A stretch of DNA of 60,000 bases, from positions 19,401,002 to 19,461,001 of the forward strand of contig NC_045148.1 in assembly GCF_008831285.2 (NCBI RefSeq), written 5' to 3'. The notes below the pieces were generated by a model, which saw nothing but the letters and a program-made list of their open reading frames with translations, was not told the DNA's origin and searched no databases. This document shows, one piece after another, positions 10,392 through 23,412 of the stretch; within the stretch, counting starts at the first letter, position 1; every line of letters begins with the position of its first letter. The DNA is from Nymphaea colorata. Lineage: Eukaryota; Streptophyta; Magnoliopsida; Nymphaeales; Nymphaeaceae. Position numbers and translations under genes: made by a program.

Positions 10392-12180
10392 TCCCACAAG
10401 GGTTTGGTACATTTCGCTAGGTGAGGGAAAGCAAGCATGTTAAAGGAGGTCTATAGTTCGACCAACTCTTAAGGTGCAATTCTTGCTGGGAAGTAGCTAA
10501 ACAATTAAAGAATGAGTTTTCCAATGGGAGAGGAAAAATATCCAATAGTTTTACGAAATGAGGACAATCAATATATAGTTAATGGCATCATACACTTCAT
10601 GAGTTGGAGTTTGACTTGTCTAGATTCTTAATTTGCGTCAAAAGAAAAGAAAACGCATGAACTCATACTTTCTATTCAAGTACGACTAGTGACATAAGGA
10701 GGTGATTATGAGACCAATCCTCGCATATGAAATCTTTGTTTATATTCCAGACAAACATGAAAGAATGTACAGCAAAAGATCGAGGTGGCCTTTAATTTCC
10801 ATTCAGGAGGCCACCTTTTTAGTATAATTCCAAGAACTGGCCTCACATTCTTTATTCTCCACATATCAGCCTGCCTCAAAATTGTTCGCAAGTACCAACA
10901 ATGAGCCTTGAAATTAAATACTGTCATGTTAGAATGAGTGAAAATTTTCGACATTCATGTCTTTCTAAGTTGAGAAGTACTGTTCACTTTTATACGAAAA
11001 AAAAAAACTTTATTATCTTTTTTTAAAAAAAACTTGGTATTTTCTATAAGTGAGTCAGAATTTTTAATTGAATCCTTAAAAGTCATTTGACTAAAAGTCA
11101 TTTGACAGCAGAAACACTGAATGTTCCACGAATCTGTTTCAAAGATTCATGGAGCATTAGAATTACATGTGTTCCAATGAAGCTACTCAAAGCTTTAGGT
11201 TAGATTCATGAAACACTTAGAGTGTTCATAATGCCAATCAAACAATACCCTAACAAAAGAAAGAAGAAGAAAAATCTTACATGTCCATATAAATCCAGAG
11301 AGGTACCTAAGCAGGCATGTCTCCAACCATCCTAATAACCAGGTATGTTCTATCCTACTGGGAAATAATATCTATTTTCAATACTCATAATAACATTGAC
11401 AATGGAAATTAAGTCGTAGCACTTAATCAAATTCATGGAATAAATAAATGAACGATGAGGATGATGATGCTAACAACATTAGGAGTCAGCCTGTGAAAAG
11501 TGTCAAGCTGAATGTTATATATGAGCTAGTCAGGTTCAAGCCTTGCTTGTACTTTGAACTTAAACTCCTGTAGTGTTGTCTTCAATAAGACTTGGTGGCG
11601 GTAGCTCAACCTCAGCTCAACATTTTGCAACTAAAAACAAGTGAAAAAAACAAAATAGTGAGCAATGAAAATTCATGGGCTTGAATATGTTATTTAAAAG
11701 TCTTCTCATGGTCCAATGTTGACAACAAGACAGAAACAAATTAAGAGATGCTTCAAATATTCAAATGGAAGTATGGGCGCTTTATTTTGTGGGTCCAAGA
11801 AGGAAATCTATTAACAGCTCTACCAAGTGGACTCTGTCAATATCTATTTAGTGGGGACATATAAGACAAACCGATCGATCTCCTGACCATATCCATATAT
11901 ACCTTCATACAGATAAGCCCAAACAATGGCAGGTTGATCGATCAACACACTTTTTTGAACTAGCCCATTGTTCAATATTTTGAAGAGCCAGAAGGCTTCC
12001 GGATCTGAGCCAGTACTGGAGACTCCTCCATAGACATGATCTAGGGAGATTTAGAGATAAGCTAAAACGTATCAAAGAACATAGTGACATAGAAATGCTG
12101 CCCGTCCTTGGCATCTACATGACCCACTTCTTAGAGGGGAAAGCATTCATGTGATGAACACTTTATAATTGACCAATTCT
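10392..12180. other. Gene-poor spacer
   Basis: Short open frames only. A local hairpin with AGGTGGCCT and AGGCCACCT arms lies near 10784-10815. No gene, RNA or element boundary was recognised. Confidence 0.4.
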
Positions 12181-12195
12181 TGTTCGGCATTTCTC

Positions 12196-12615
12196 TCTCA
12201 TGGAATGGGGAGGTTTCGGCCTTCACTCAAGCGGTAGGATTAGCCTCCTGCTCACTGCTCACCTGAATTCAGAAAAAAAAAAAAAACTTTTATTAGTACA
12301 GGGTTGGTAATATTATTGGATGACCTCTCTCTCTCTCTCTTGCTAATTGATGGTGAGAAATTTAATCCTCCAAGGAGCAGTGATCTTAGAATCTCAATTA
12401 GCTACTTTTATATACATGGACACACTCATGTTAACTTCTTCTTTGTCGTGGAAGATAATGAGGCTTCGGCTTTCATTTGAACAGTGGGATTATAGGGAGT
12501 TGGTAGCGTTAATGGATGATCTCTCTCTGACACACATACTCTCTTGCTAATTAATGGTGAAAAATTAATCTTTCAAGGAGCAGAGATCTTAGAATCTCAA
12601 TTAGCTACTCTTTTG
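12196..12615. repeat. Diverged direct tandem duplication (about 200-250 bp unit)
   Basis: Copy 1 (about 12196-12410) and copy 2 (about 12446-12612) share, in the same order, GAGGTTTCGGC / GAGGCTTCGGC, a GATGA(C/T)CTCTCTCT tract, CTCTTGCTAATT(G/A)ATGGTGA and CTTAGAATCTCAATTAGCTAC. The offset changes from 250 to 202 bp across the unit, so indels have accumulated. No coding content is apparent. Confidence 0.8.
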
Positions 12616-14167
12616 AGAGGCAAAACTCATCTGAATCTCACTGCTAATCCAGAGAAAAGCATGCATGACTACGTGAAAATTGAGGATACAGAGTGATAGT
12701 GTTGAGGTAACTTCATCCGGTTTTCTTCTCGACTCCATCTTATTAACTGCCCACCTGCTCTCCAACTTACTTGGCACAGGCAACGAGGTGTGAGTTAATA
12801 TATAATTGATTCGGATCAGAAAGCCACCTCATCGATTTGGCCCTTTCTCTTTAGTTTGTAAGTTTGCCCTGCAACTGTAGCACTTGAGACTCGTGAGAAT
12901 GATTCCAACATGCTCCTCATCGATCCTTTGCCATGCACATGGGCTTGTTGACAAAGGCAGATTCTCTGTTCCCCTAATTTGGCGATTGAAAGGGATGTTG
13001 CAACTCAATATAAGATGGAGCTAAGGGCGCTGCATGGGATTGGATATGGCTTCCTGACATCAAGGCAGGCAACTTGGCAACTAAATGAAGTGCACAGAAT
13101 CATCCAAAAATTGAACCTGACGCGTTGGATAGATGCTACTGGACAACCTGCAGCAGATGGCCTTTTTAATCATACCAGGGGAAGGTCGGGCTGATTTCAT
13201 TACCAAATTGGCCACTTGCCATGTTGGCTGCCCCCGCTCCTTCGTGAAAGCCGGCTGCAACACCATACAGCATTGGCGCCGGCTAACACCGAGGCCATGG
13301 ATCCCCCTTAGCTCTCGCCAGTCGGCCTGCCGGCGACGAATCACCCGCCGCTGCGATATTTCCCGTCGGCAAAAAAGCGTCATCCCTTTGCCATTTCATG
13401 CACCGGAAAAATGACACTTTGAGATATTCGAATACATGAACAGTTTCTATCGCTACTCCAACGAGGGTTTAGGACTTTGTTTTCCTTAAAATTCCTTCTC
13501 TATGTTTGTCTGACTTTTTAGAAAATGATATTTAGAGCTGCACCATATGTGAATGGCCATATATAGGAGGAAAAAATTGATCATATATATATATATATAT
13601 ATCACAGGCTGACATGATCCATGCTCTTGAGCAGTTCGTCGGCACCTTATATATGGCGTTCCCTATCAAAATAACATGCAGTGGTTAGTTAATTCATGAA
13701 CTCACGCGCACTAATTAAGTTGGCCACGGGGAAGAAAGCACTAACAAGCTGCAAGCGAAAGTTTTGATCTCATGGGCTCGATCAAGTTTTCTATCTCGAG
13801 AACCTATTCCGGAGAAATTATGTTCGGGAAATTAATTCGGAACTTAAGCATTCATGAATGTGTGTGCTTGCGGGTGTGTATTAGACATTTGCATGCGCAT
13901 GCAATCCAGTGCATGAAATTTTAAAATAAGTGATGTTTTGGCCAAATTTGGTGGATATATAGACTTATGCATACTAAATAAGATTCTTGAGCAAAAATGA
14001 TGTACACAAAACCAGAAAAGCGTTCTCACACACATTGGATTCCTGTCTTATTTCAAAAGCTGAACTCCATTGATGCCTATATCTAGATCAAGTATATACG
14101 GTTTAGATTTAATATAAAATATGGAAAAAGATAATATAAACAAATTAAAGCGGCTCCTCCAAGGTAC

Positions 14168-14320
14168 ATGAACAATGTGTTTGCAACGGTAGGGCATGAA
14201 GACAACTTGTATATGACGACAGTGTGTGCTATCCTTGCGGCTAACCCATTAGAACCGGTTGGGGCAGCTTGGCTTCAACTTGCTATACTCTATCTAAACC
14301 TTAAGGCTTCCCTTCCATGA
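14168..14320 (+). CDS. Small ORF of unknown function (50 aa)
   Basis: An ATG at 14168 opens 50 codons ending at TGA 14318-14320. The product begins MNNVFATVGHEDNLYMTT and continues with a hydrophobic second half containing ILAANPLEPVGAAWLQLA. Composition is more protein-like than most nearby frames, and this frame is interrupted upstream. I do not recognise a family. It could be an exon fragment of a decayed gene. Confidence 0.2.
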   Translation: MNNVFATVGHEDNLYMTTVCAILAANPLEPVGAAWLQLAILYLNLKASLP

Positions 14321-14840
14321 TAATGGCAAGCGTGCAGACCCACATGATTTATTTTATTTGAATTAAATTTATTATATGTTGGTGCCCCTCAAATATAAGA
14401 CTTTTTTTAATGTTAGTGCCCTTCTACCACAAATTTCTGGCGATGGAAGCACATGGATAGCAACATAAATCCATCATACACCATCATCAAGATTAATATT
14501 TGGCAGAACCACCACATTTTGCATATCAAGACACATATATGTGTACAAATACTTGGCCTTGATATGGATAAAGTGTGCATGTGAGCCACAATTATTTTTT
14601 CATGCATGAACATAATGAAGAAACCGTGAGTGGTGTTGGATGGACGAGTCATATCAAGTATATCATTGGTAGATCTCTTTGGGACCCGAAAAATATCGGC
14701 TGCAATGTGACAAAAAGGAGATAATTAAGAATCTGACCATATGGTTCGTTTCCAAGAGGGAAATAAAAGTTTCCCAACTTGCCGAATGTTGGAAAACAAA
14801 ATTTGATTGCATCTTATTTTTCTGAATGTGACAACACTCT

Positions 14841-14842
<2 letters not shown>

Positions 14843-14875
<33 letters not shown>
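14843..14875. repeat. (AT)n microsatellite
   Basis: Uninterrupted TA dinucleotide run of about 16 units. Confidence 0.9.
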
Positions 14876-14878
<3 letters not shown>

Positions 14879-17800
14879 AAATTTTTTCAAATAAAGTATT
14901 TAAACGAAGTAAAAACCTCATAATATGTTTGTAAAAACTATTTTGATATAGAACTTGCTCTAGTTTAAGTTGTTTTTTAAAAAAAATGAGGACTTTTTCG
15001 TGATCAAAATTTGGTATATATGAGCTGTTCCGTTTTAGTTATTTTACAAACACTATCAAATTCAAAAAATGACTAACTTAATATATATTTCCCATCATGA
15101 TTATATCTATAAGGTTAGATGATTAAAAAAAAAAAACACCTTAATCGCCACTTATAAGTAGTCTGGTTTTTGTCCCTGATGGACATACCAATTACTCAAG
15201 TATATATACACACACACACGAAACAAAAAATGTTATGCAATTATTCATTACAACCATGCTCAAAAAATGAGGTGAATGAAAATCTAGTTAGCGCATTTTT
15301 ATTAATCTGTTACCTATGTAGGATGGCATTTTTATTTGGGCTCAAAGATTGAAACGAAAAACTGCGGGCAATGATTTCCGAAACCAGATTGCTTGCAGTA
15401 TTTTGGTTATCCAGTTATTCGCATTGCATTATGAAAATAAAAGATGCTCCCTATCTAATGCTTACAGTATAAATCGGCATGACTTTAAAGGAGCCTCCCC
15501 GGCCCTAGCTTGCCTATCGTCAAAAAAAAAAGGTGAAGAAAAAGAAAGGTTGATGGCATCGCTGTTTCACATCTCTTTCTCGCACCTTTTCATTTTCTTT
15601 ATTAGCAAACTAGGGTTGGGCAGATCTCCACTAGGAATGCCCTAGGTCCACGGACCTCAACTACGTAAGTGTTGAACTCTTGACCTTCTTTTAACGTAGT
15701 CTATCTCCCATCCAACTAGGTGCACAAAGGCAGATTCCCTCCTTCTTCTTCTTTCTTTTTTTTGACTGAACGCACATTGTACCATGGCTACTTCTTTGAC
15801 ACTAAAGTTTTCACATCAGACATGGACGTTTGAATACATCCAAAATTTCCAGGCATGAGGCTGCAGGATCCAAGACTTTTGTGCCCCAATGGTCCTTTTC
15901 CACATCCAATTATTTGGTGTGCAGTAGGCAGATATGAGTCATGTTCTCCATACCCACTTTATTTGATTGAAAAAGGATGATTCAGGAAGTCTTCATGCTT
16001 CGAGTTGGTTATGTGCAAACCGCCGGTACACAAAAAAAATTGTGCACGGAAGTATGTAATCATCTGAATACCTGGCTAATAAAAAAGGAAGCTTTTTTAT
16101 AAAAACAAAAAAAAAAGTAAAAAAAATGAAAAGTCCAAGAAAACATTTCTTTTTGAAAAACTCTAAAATCCCCAACTTCTCTTTTTTTTTTTTTTGGGTG
16201 CATATATGTTGAATATACACCATTCTGCTGCATGCAACTGGCCTTCATGCTATATTTATGTATAATTTGAACCCAATGACTGCCATTGATAAAGGAGCCA
16301 TGATTCTTAGCACCAGCATAATTTTGCTTTGCTTGGACCTTGTAGTAAAGGCCAATGGTTTGAGCAAGGGAGAGAAAGTTGGGTGCGCTGTGCACATGAT
16401 AAGCAGTAAAGAGGGAAGAACATTTTAGTAATTTGTTAAAAAGAAATGTCCGCTATAATTTTTTTACTTTCCTTTCATTTCCATTTTTGTCTTTACAAAA
16501 AGTTTTTATTTTCAATGTTAACTAAAGGTATTTTAGTTATTATCCATGCTGACACACCAAAAATTCGTTCACCAGTATGGCGCATAAAATTAGGTTCCAA
16601 AACAAGAACACAGAAGAAACACTGTAGCTGATTGGAATGCATTAACAGTCATATAATGGCTTGGAGTAGTGACTTTTTTGGTGTCTGGGCAATGGATCGC
16701 ATCGATAGAGTCAATAATAAAAGGTCTGCTCATTTTTGAAAGATCAATCTGTTCTCTATAGACCTGGAATATCCGAGGCCCCTATGTAGTCCTTTTCTGT
16801 ATATGGTCAGGGTCCACGAATCATTATAATTTAGTACGACAGTAAAGCGTATATGGCCATCTATTTCATACTCTAATAGTGTCCTCCACAACATGAAATG
16901 ATAGTAACCATCCATGTAGGGATGATGGCTAAGGCACCAGGAAGTAGGACATGAATGAAAGGAGAAGGACGTACTACAATGTATCGGCTAAACATTGACC
17001 GATCGCTTTCCCTGCTTCTTGAATAATCGGGATCTTTCTTTTTCTACATAGTGAAAATTAGTTCTAGACTGTTCAGACATCGATGCGCTCACACGGGCTT
17101 TCTTCCACTGCTCAATTCAATCTTTGCTGCTTCTTTGCAGCCTCTAGTTTCTATGGAAAGGTCCAAGATAAGGACCAAGACTCATGATGAGCTCCAACCA
17201 AAACTAAAGATAGAACAGTAAATTAAATAACTATATATTTTCTGTCACAACTTTTTCCTTGGTGAAGTTCTAGTGAAAGTACTTCAGGAGCTCCCAACTG
17301 TAGTGTCCTTATATTCTCAGCATGCACACTAGTTTTCTTCTCTTATTTCAAAGATCGATGCATATCAATGATCAGCCAACCTACCCACCAGTGCATCAAG
17401 GGCAAAATCACATGCAGGAATAGTTCAGAGAATCGAACACATTTTACATCATTTGTTAAACACAATTAAGCTGGAGATCACACAAAATAAAACCAGAGTA
17501 TTAGATATCAGGTAACAGCCAGACTTTCATATTCCATGGTAACTATTAAATGAGTGTTTTGATAGTTTTATGTGTATGTTTGAAAAACCAAATCTGTTCA
17601 CCTTGATAAGAAATCTAACCAGACAAATTAATTAAGAAAAGGAAATGTCCCACGTCAAGAATATTCATGATCAGCTCTCATCCTCTTTATCTAGCAATGA
17701 AAAGGCCCACTTTGTCCCCTTAAGCAGTTAAGTAACATGCATTTTCATGAGCACCCAAATCACATGATCGATGTAGTAATCCTCATATATATATATACAT

Positions 17801-17894
17801 GTTGGACGGCTTAAGGTAAAGTCAGATGTAACATAGAGTTTCTGTGATGCATTTATAAATGAATGTTAGACTCAACAAAATGGTCTGCCTAAGT

Positions 17895-18353
17895 TAGGGA
17901 TGTCAATATGTCCAATTTGAATCGGATATCTGACCAAACTGTTTAGAAAAAAATGAATATGAAAAAAATTTAATATCTAATTGAGAAATTAGATCAGATT
18001 CAGATCTAAGAAATGACATCTAATTGGATTTGGAATTAGATTCAGATATACATAAATATCCGATCAGATTCAAATTCAATTCAGATGTAATATTAAATAA
18101 ATATCCTATATTCAATGCTCTTACATTTTGAAAACCAGTCAGATTCGGTTTAAAATTCTGATTCAGATTCTGACTTGAGTGCAAAAATTGGATTTGAATC
18201 AGATTTGGATTGTGAAATCAGATTTCTGATTTGGATTTGGATATGACTTTCCTTTATATTCAAATCCAAATTTGAATCTGATTATATGAATATGCAAAAA
18301 ACAGATACAGTTAAGAGTATATCCAATTTGAATGCAATCCATTGACACCCCTA
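17895..18353. mobile_element. Non-autonomous hAT-like element (TAGGGRTGTCAAT inverted ends)
   Basis: The left end TAGGGATGTCAAT (17895) is the near-exact reverse complement of ATTGACACCCCTA (ending 18353). The 459-bp interior is a jumble of GATT(T/C)GGATTTGAATC-type words on both strands and has no transposase. The 8 bases flanking each side (GCCTAAGT and ACCTACGC) match at 5 of 8 positions, consistent with a decayed 8-bp hAT target duplication. Confidence 0.7.
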
Positions 18354-18784
18354 ACCTACGCACAAAAGCTTGAACAAGAAAAATCTAGAGTTTGATTCTT
18401 AACAATCAGACGGAAAGGTTTTTTCATGCAATGATTTAAACTTCGTAAATGATTTTGGAGCTTAATTAATATGCCCAATAGGTGCTTACAGGAATAGGTA
18501 TTTGTTATTTTAACCCGTCGAGAAGATATTTCTAGATTTAGAACCACAAACTTAGGAGAAACTTATGTGTCTAGCTACCAATTACATGACGGAGAATTCG
18601 ATATTGAAGAGAGCAAGCAGAAGGGGAAGCAAGTTTCTAATTGAAACGCTCTAAGCTTTAGTAATTCTTTGATAAAATTTCCTTTCCATTCTTTCTTCCC
18701 TTTTTATCTTTGAATTGTATTTTTGCTGTATCGTATATGTGCTTTGGATTTTTGAAAGTAGAACCATTCTGCGACAGTCTTCTC

Positions 18785-18925
18785 AGAGTTAGATGCACTT
18801 GCTCTTCTTGTCGCACAACTTGACCCAGCAATAATTGATTCACCAGAACAAGTTGAGTTAAACTTGCAAGTCAGAAGACTCAGAGCACGTGCCTTACAGA
18901 AGGCTTTTTCTTTCCCTTGAAGCTT
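18785..18925 (+). pseudogene. Exon-like gene fragment, family not recognised
   Basis: After a polypyrimidine-CAG acceptor (TCTTCTCAG near 18787) comes a frame reading LDALALLVAQLDPAIIDSPE and then QVELNLQVRRLRARALQKAF, a convincingly protein-like amphipathic helical sequence. It then meets an early stop. The downstream SLEASKSK-like coding and a good donor (AAAG|GTAAGT at about 18935) sit in another register, as if one base had been lost or gained. A second short piece reading EALNDSSLFDELESRQLKLQ lies near 19064-19123. These look like remnant exons of one gene. The family was not identified. Confidence 0.35.
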
Positions 18926-18929
18926 CTAA

Positions 18930-20310
18930 ATCAAAGGTAAGTGATTGTAAAAGCATCCATCTCTCTCTATAGATTACTTCTTTCTAATGCCATCTTCAAA
19001 AGGTGCCTTCTGATGACTATCTAACTAATAAACTCGATACATGAAAATCCAACATGTACTTCACGAAGCTTTAAATGACTCTTCTCTTTTTGACGAGCTT
19101 GAATCAAGGCAACTCAAGTTGCAAGGGAGACCACATTTAGTACCTTCCATATTTACCCTTTTTCTTTCATTGAAACACTTGAAAAATGAAAAAAGAAAAA
19201 GGAAAACTCAATACATAAATATAAATAAATAAATGCCTACACACACACGCGTACATATATATGTACACAAACACACACACACACAAAGTTATTTGAAAAT
19301 GGTAGTAAACTTTTTGAGTTGGCTGCTTCATTTGAGTTGGGGATGTATGGCATAAGTTCACCAGGCATTAAGTGACTATGTTTGGTGGTATTCATATATA
19401 TTTTGGACACCGTGATAAATACATACATATATGCATGTGCAAATTAACTGGGCTTGTGTAAAATCTGCTAGATCACATGAAACGATTGAAGCCCGAACTA
19501 ATTTAGAACTCCTCCTCTCATTCAAATTGAATGTCTTAAGACCAAGCGCCAACCAAGCAAATCATTAATTTGATTTTGAAGATGAGTTATGTCATTAAAA
19601 GACTTGGGCTCGATCTGTTCTGCAGACAGTGGCTGTTATTATAATCGCTGATGGTGAAAAAAAAAATCTAAGGATGAGGATATAATATACTAGCTAGTGA
19701 TATATGCGCTGATTGCAAGAATATCATAGGAAAATGAAACACACGCAAAGAAAATGTGGTTGGACCATTTTGCATCCATGTTTGTACATAGGTTCCCTTT
19801 TCTCTATGCAATAAGAGACAAGACGTTCCTTTAAATGTTAGTTTTCCTAATTTTTCTCACTTGATGCTACCTTTGGAAGATAAATCTAAATTAAGTTATT
19901 AATTTCCCTTTAATGTAACAGGTATAATCTTGAGAATATCCACTTTCGAGTTTTCCTTATTCCTTATTTTTAGTAGAAAGACCTAATTTTCATGACTTGT
20001 TCTGTTTCCAAGGATGAACTGGATATGTGCAGCTATAATAATAGTTTATTCTTGAAGAACTTATTTTGTGATTATCAGGATAAGGAATTACCACCATATC
20101 TTTATCCCTAGTAGCTGCCCTCAACCTAAATGCTGTGAAGATATGGAGATTGTTATGAATAAGCTCTAAACAGGTAATAGATAGAGGCATATCAAGATAT
20201 GGTAGTTGATATATATGTAGTAGAGATGTAGAACACTTGCGTCTGTATTTTGACTGACAATATGATCACATGCAAGATGTACGCCAGTGGTCTCAACATG
20301 CTGGCCTACT
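18930..20310. other. Spacer with simple repeats
   Basis: Apart from the possible exon remnant at about 19064-19123, it holds a (CA/TA) microsatellite near 19235-19286 and nothing else recognisable. Confidence 0.4.
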
Positions 20311-20313
20311 AAT

Positions 20314-20591
20314 CAGGGGCGGAGCGAGGATTGTTTTAGGGGTGGGCTAAACGGTCCAACAAACTTATCGGGTAGGGCCAAACTAAATTTGAAACCAAAA
20401 AATACATTATGTAACTAAAAATTTTCAATTTTGTTAATATATATATATATTTTTCACTTAGCTTGGGTGGGGCCACGGCATAGGCGGCCCCCACTCCCTC
20501 TGCCCCTGCTACTAATGGAACATGTATGGGATTGATATTTTCCAAAATATGAGGGGCGCCATGGCCCCTGCAAACGTGGGCTCCGCCACTG
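20314..20591. mobile_element. MITE with CAGKGGCGGAGC inverted ends
   Basis: A 278-bp element whose left end CAGGGGCGGAGC (20314) mirrors the right end GCTCCGCCACTG (ending 20591). GC-rich subterminal parts (GGGGTGGGC and GGCGGCCCCC) surround an AT-rich core with a (TA)n tract. No transposase. The termini are of a type common in small plant hAT-like elements. The target duplication is unclear. Confidence 0.65.
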
Positions 20592-20682
20592 TCACTAGGA
20601 TATGAGAGAGTTGCAAGGAAAATAGAAAGGCCCCCAATAAACTTTTAGTTATCTAAGATATTGATTCAATCAACATCAGCAT

Positions 20683-20789
20683 ACGTACTATTAATGGTGA
20701 AGTCTAGGATGATAAAGAAGATCGTGCTGCAGTACTCAGAGCAGCACGATCTTCTTCATCATCCCTAGACTTCACCATTAATAGTACGT
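20683..20789. ncRNA. Near-perfect 48/49-nt inverted repeat; candidate small-RNA hairpin
   Basis: Arm 20683-20730 and arm 20741-20789 are reverse complements over their whole length except for one extra G and one A/G difference, separated by a 10-base loop (AGTACTCAGA). If transcribed on either strand it would fold into a very stable foldback. On the minus strand the second arm reads ATGATGAAGAAGATCGTGCTG after a leader-like sequence, which could encode MMKKIVL, resembling the start of plant heavy-metal-associated (HMA) domain proteins. No known miRNA sequence was recognised, and expression cannot be judged from sequence. The alternatives are a mobile-element fold or an assembly artefact. Confidence 0.5.
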
Positions 20790-20791
20790 TG

Positions 20792-23110
20792 TGTATGTGT
20801 GTGTATGTCACCACATAGTAACCAATGGCTAGTGGTGGGTGACTGCATACCTGACAATTTTTGCCAACTAAAAGAGATAAGTCGTCTGGGTGTATGAATA
20901 TTAGTTGGAGTATCCTAACAACTTGAAGAATACTGTTAGATCATAAAGATGGCTATCTTTTGATCAGTTAACTTCATCATGACTATGCCGTAAATCACAT
21001 ACATTCACATTTGGCGTAGTAATAAATACTAAATATATATGCAAAGATCAAATAAGGAAGCATAATATAGAGGTCCATGCGTAGATGACACTGGAGCATT
21101 ATTTTTCCTTTGTTGATCACACCTAACAAAAGCTGGATGACTTAGGAAATGCCAGATGACCACATTCATTGATGGGTATTTCTTGTTTCTTCAAATCAAC
21201 TTGGTAAAACCCATTTCTATTTGTGCCCAACAAAATTGCTTTCTTTTTCTCCAGTCCTTCACATACCATTGATCAAGATAAAATTCAAAATATGCACCGT
21301 CACAGCTTGCTGAATGGAAAGGATATGTCTAGATATAAAGGGAACATGAACAATATAATTTATAACTTAGTCAAAGTTTTGCAAGTATTATGATCACCTT
21401 GAAATTTTGAAAACTGATCGATTGCTTACTCTCTTGATTTGGGCCTTTGATTGTAAGGTTATCCCCAGACTTTTCCAAGTTAGGACAATCATTATCTTAC
21501 ATTTAAGATGAGTGGTTGATATAGCTATTATTCAATCTCTCTGGAATATGGCATTGATTGTGTAGGGTTGTTTTTCCCTTCTTTGTACATATTTCTCCAT
21601 TAATCCTTTTATTTTTTAGTAATAATGGCCAGGGAGACCACTCTCCCAGCAGTGATTGCTTCGAAAGCACAAACTAAGTAAATCCAGAAGATTAATACAC
21701 TCATCTTTCTACTTGTTAAGATGTCCTAAGTGCAACATGGTCATTCGTGAAAAATTCAAATAATTAGTATACATGATCACCAGATCATCATCGTCTAATG
21801 GCTTTGAAGCCATTGTTAATTGGTGGGCAAGCCCCTTCAATTTACTAAAATATTCTGATATACTGTCAAATATTTTCTTCAAAATTTAAAATTGCCATCT
21901 CAGTTGTTGCATGTAGATCGAGAGCTTGTTGCACATGCGCCCTCTTAAGAGAAGCCTAAACAACATGAAATGTGTAAATCTCTATTTTGAAAACAAAAGT
22001 TGGACAGATGCAGTGACATTCCTTTTAAACTATTGGAGGCAGAACGCCTTTTAACCGTGGAATTAGACACCATTTGACATGTTTGGACACATCGAAAATG
22101 AGAGTGTGGGTTTTCGAAAACGGCAACCTGGTCTTATCTTGCCCACACAAACATATAAATGTCTTTTTTTTCAATAATTCATTAAGGTACTACTTTTTAC
22201 AAAACCAAATTATAACAAAGTTTTTTTTTTTTTTTGGTACCATTGTTCAAACGCTACCTTGGATTTCTTTTAAGATGATTGGCATCTGCTCATCTGGTCG
22301 GTAACCGGCCAAATTGACTATGGGAAGCCGACCCCTACATATAGTCAGTGGTGAAAGCACCTAGCTAGCTACGGCGTTAAAGCAAAGGTGGCAGGGCCAA
22401 ATCACCCCATTGGCATGGGTGTGGTTGCAGCTTTTACACGGTCGAGGCACGTTCTAATTGTGGGTAGTGGGTCCTCTAAGTTACTGGGCAACTACGCGGG
22501 TATATCTTGTCACCAAAAATCAAACAAGAACCCAAATTCAAAAGCAGAACCCAAGAACAGGATATAGATGGCATTATATACATCTATACTCTAATGGGAT
22601 GTGCGGGTCTCTCTCTTTCCATGTCTTGACAATTCGAGGAAAAAAAAAAGGGTGCAAATTCAGACTTGCAGAGAGTGCCATTATTGTACATGACGAGAAA
22701 TGACGTTATGAAAATTATAAAGAAGAAGTGAATAATGTAAGGGATCTTGCAGCAAATCGAGTGCTGTTACCGTGTCAATATATGGGAAGCAAGTGGTACT
22801 TTGAAAAAGTGTCAGGCTTCTTTGAAGATATCGGGAACAGTGTTTTCATTGTTTGATTATGTGTACTATCATTGCAGATACAATTCATGTCAGAGGTCAA
22901 GAACGCCAGTGACCATCTGCTGGAATCCTGCAGAGACGATGAGACCCACAATTCACCAACTTGCGTGGACATTATGACCCAATTTGCAGGTCTTGTGCTA
23001 ACCATCAGTCATCCTGATGATGACTTCCTTTTTATCTCTGTAGGGGTCCAATATATACATATATATATGTAGATGTGGACCAACTTCTGACTTATAAGTC
23101 TTAAAACGGG
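20792..23110. other. Gene-poor spacer
   Basis: Short frames only. A possible isolated exon near 22880-22988 is listed separately. No element ends were seen. Confidence 0.4.
22880..22988 (+). pseudogene. Isolated exon-like fragment, unidentified
   Basis: A TTGCAG acceptor-like site is followed by an open stretch reading QFMSEVKNASDHLLESCR and then THNSPTCVDIMTQFAG, ending at CAG|GTCTTG, which could be a donor. The helical, charged character is protein-like, but no neighbouring exon could be connected. Function unknown. Confidence 0.2.
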
Positions 23111-23389
23111 GAAAAAATCAATGCATTCACGAGGTTTGTTGGTGGCCAACAGGACTCAGGAACAGTTTTCTTCTTGCCGACTTAGCTCTTGTAGTCAATT
23201 ACAATTCTCCCTCTCTCTCTTTCTCTCACTCTCCGAAAGCGACAAGAGGAACACAATTAAAGGAGAAAAATAAGTGCCGACATGAAACTCGAGATGCAAT
23301 ATCTTTCTGTTAAAATCCAAGTTTGATCCGACCTGTGGTATAGTTGGTTACTATGATCAGTTTGCAGTAAGTATTGGAGGAATTCTTTC

Positions 23390-23412
23390 ACAAGTATATA
23401 TATATATATATA
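23390..23412. repeat. (TA)n microsatellite
   Basis: Run of TA units inside copy A, absent at the matching place in copy B. Confidence 0.8.

Larger units (their letters stand above)
12620..17890. other. Gene-poor region with simple repeats
   Basis: (AT)n tracts occur at about 13586-13602 and 14843-14875. A protein-like 50-codon frame is listed separately at 14168-14320. The more GC-rich stretch 12979-13414 has open frames in several registers but no domain I can defend. No RNA gene or intact element was seen. Confidence 0.4.

Noticed and set aside
12979-13414. Possible LINE RNase H remnant (ADFITKLATC near 13190)
   Set aside because: Only a few residues fit, the rest is in conflicting frames, and no reverse transcriptase or target duplication is nearby.
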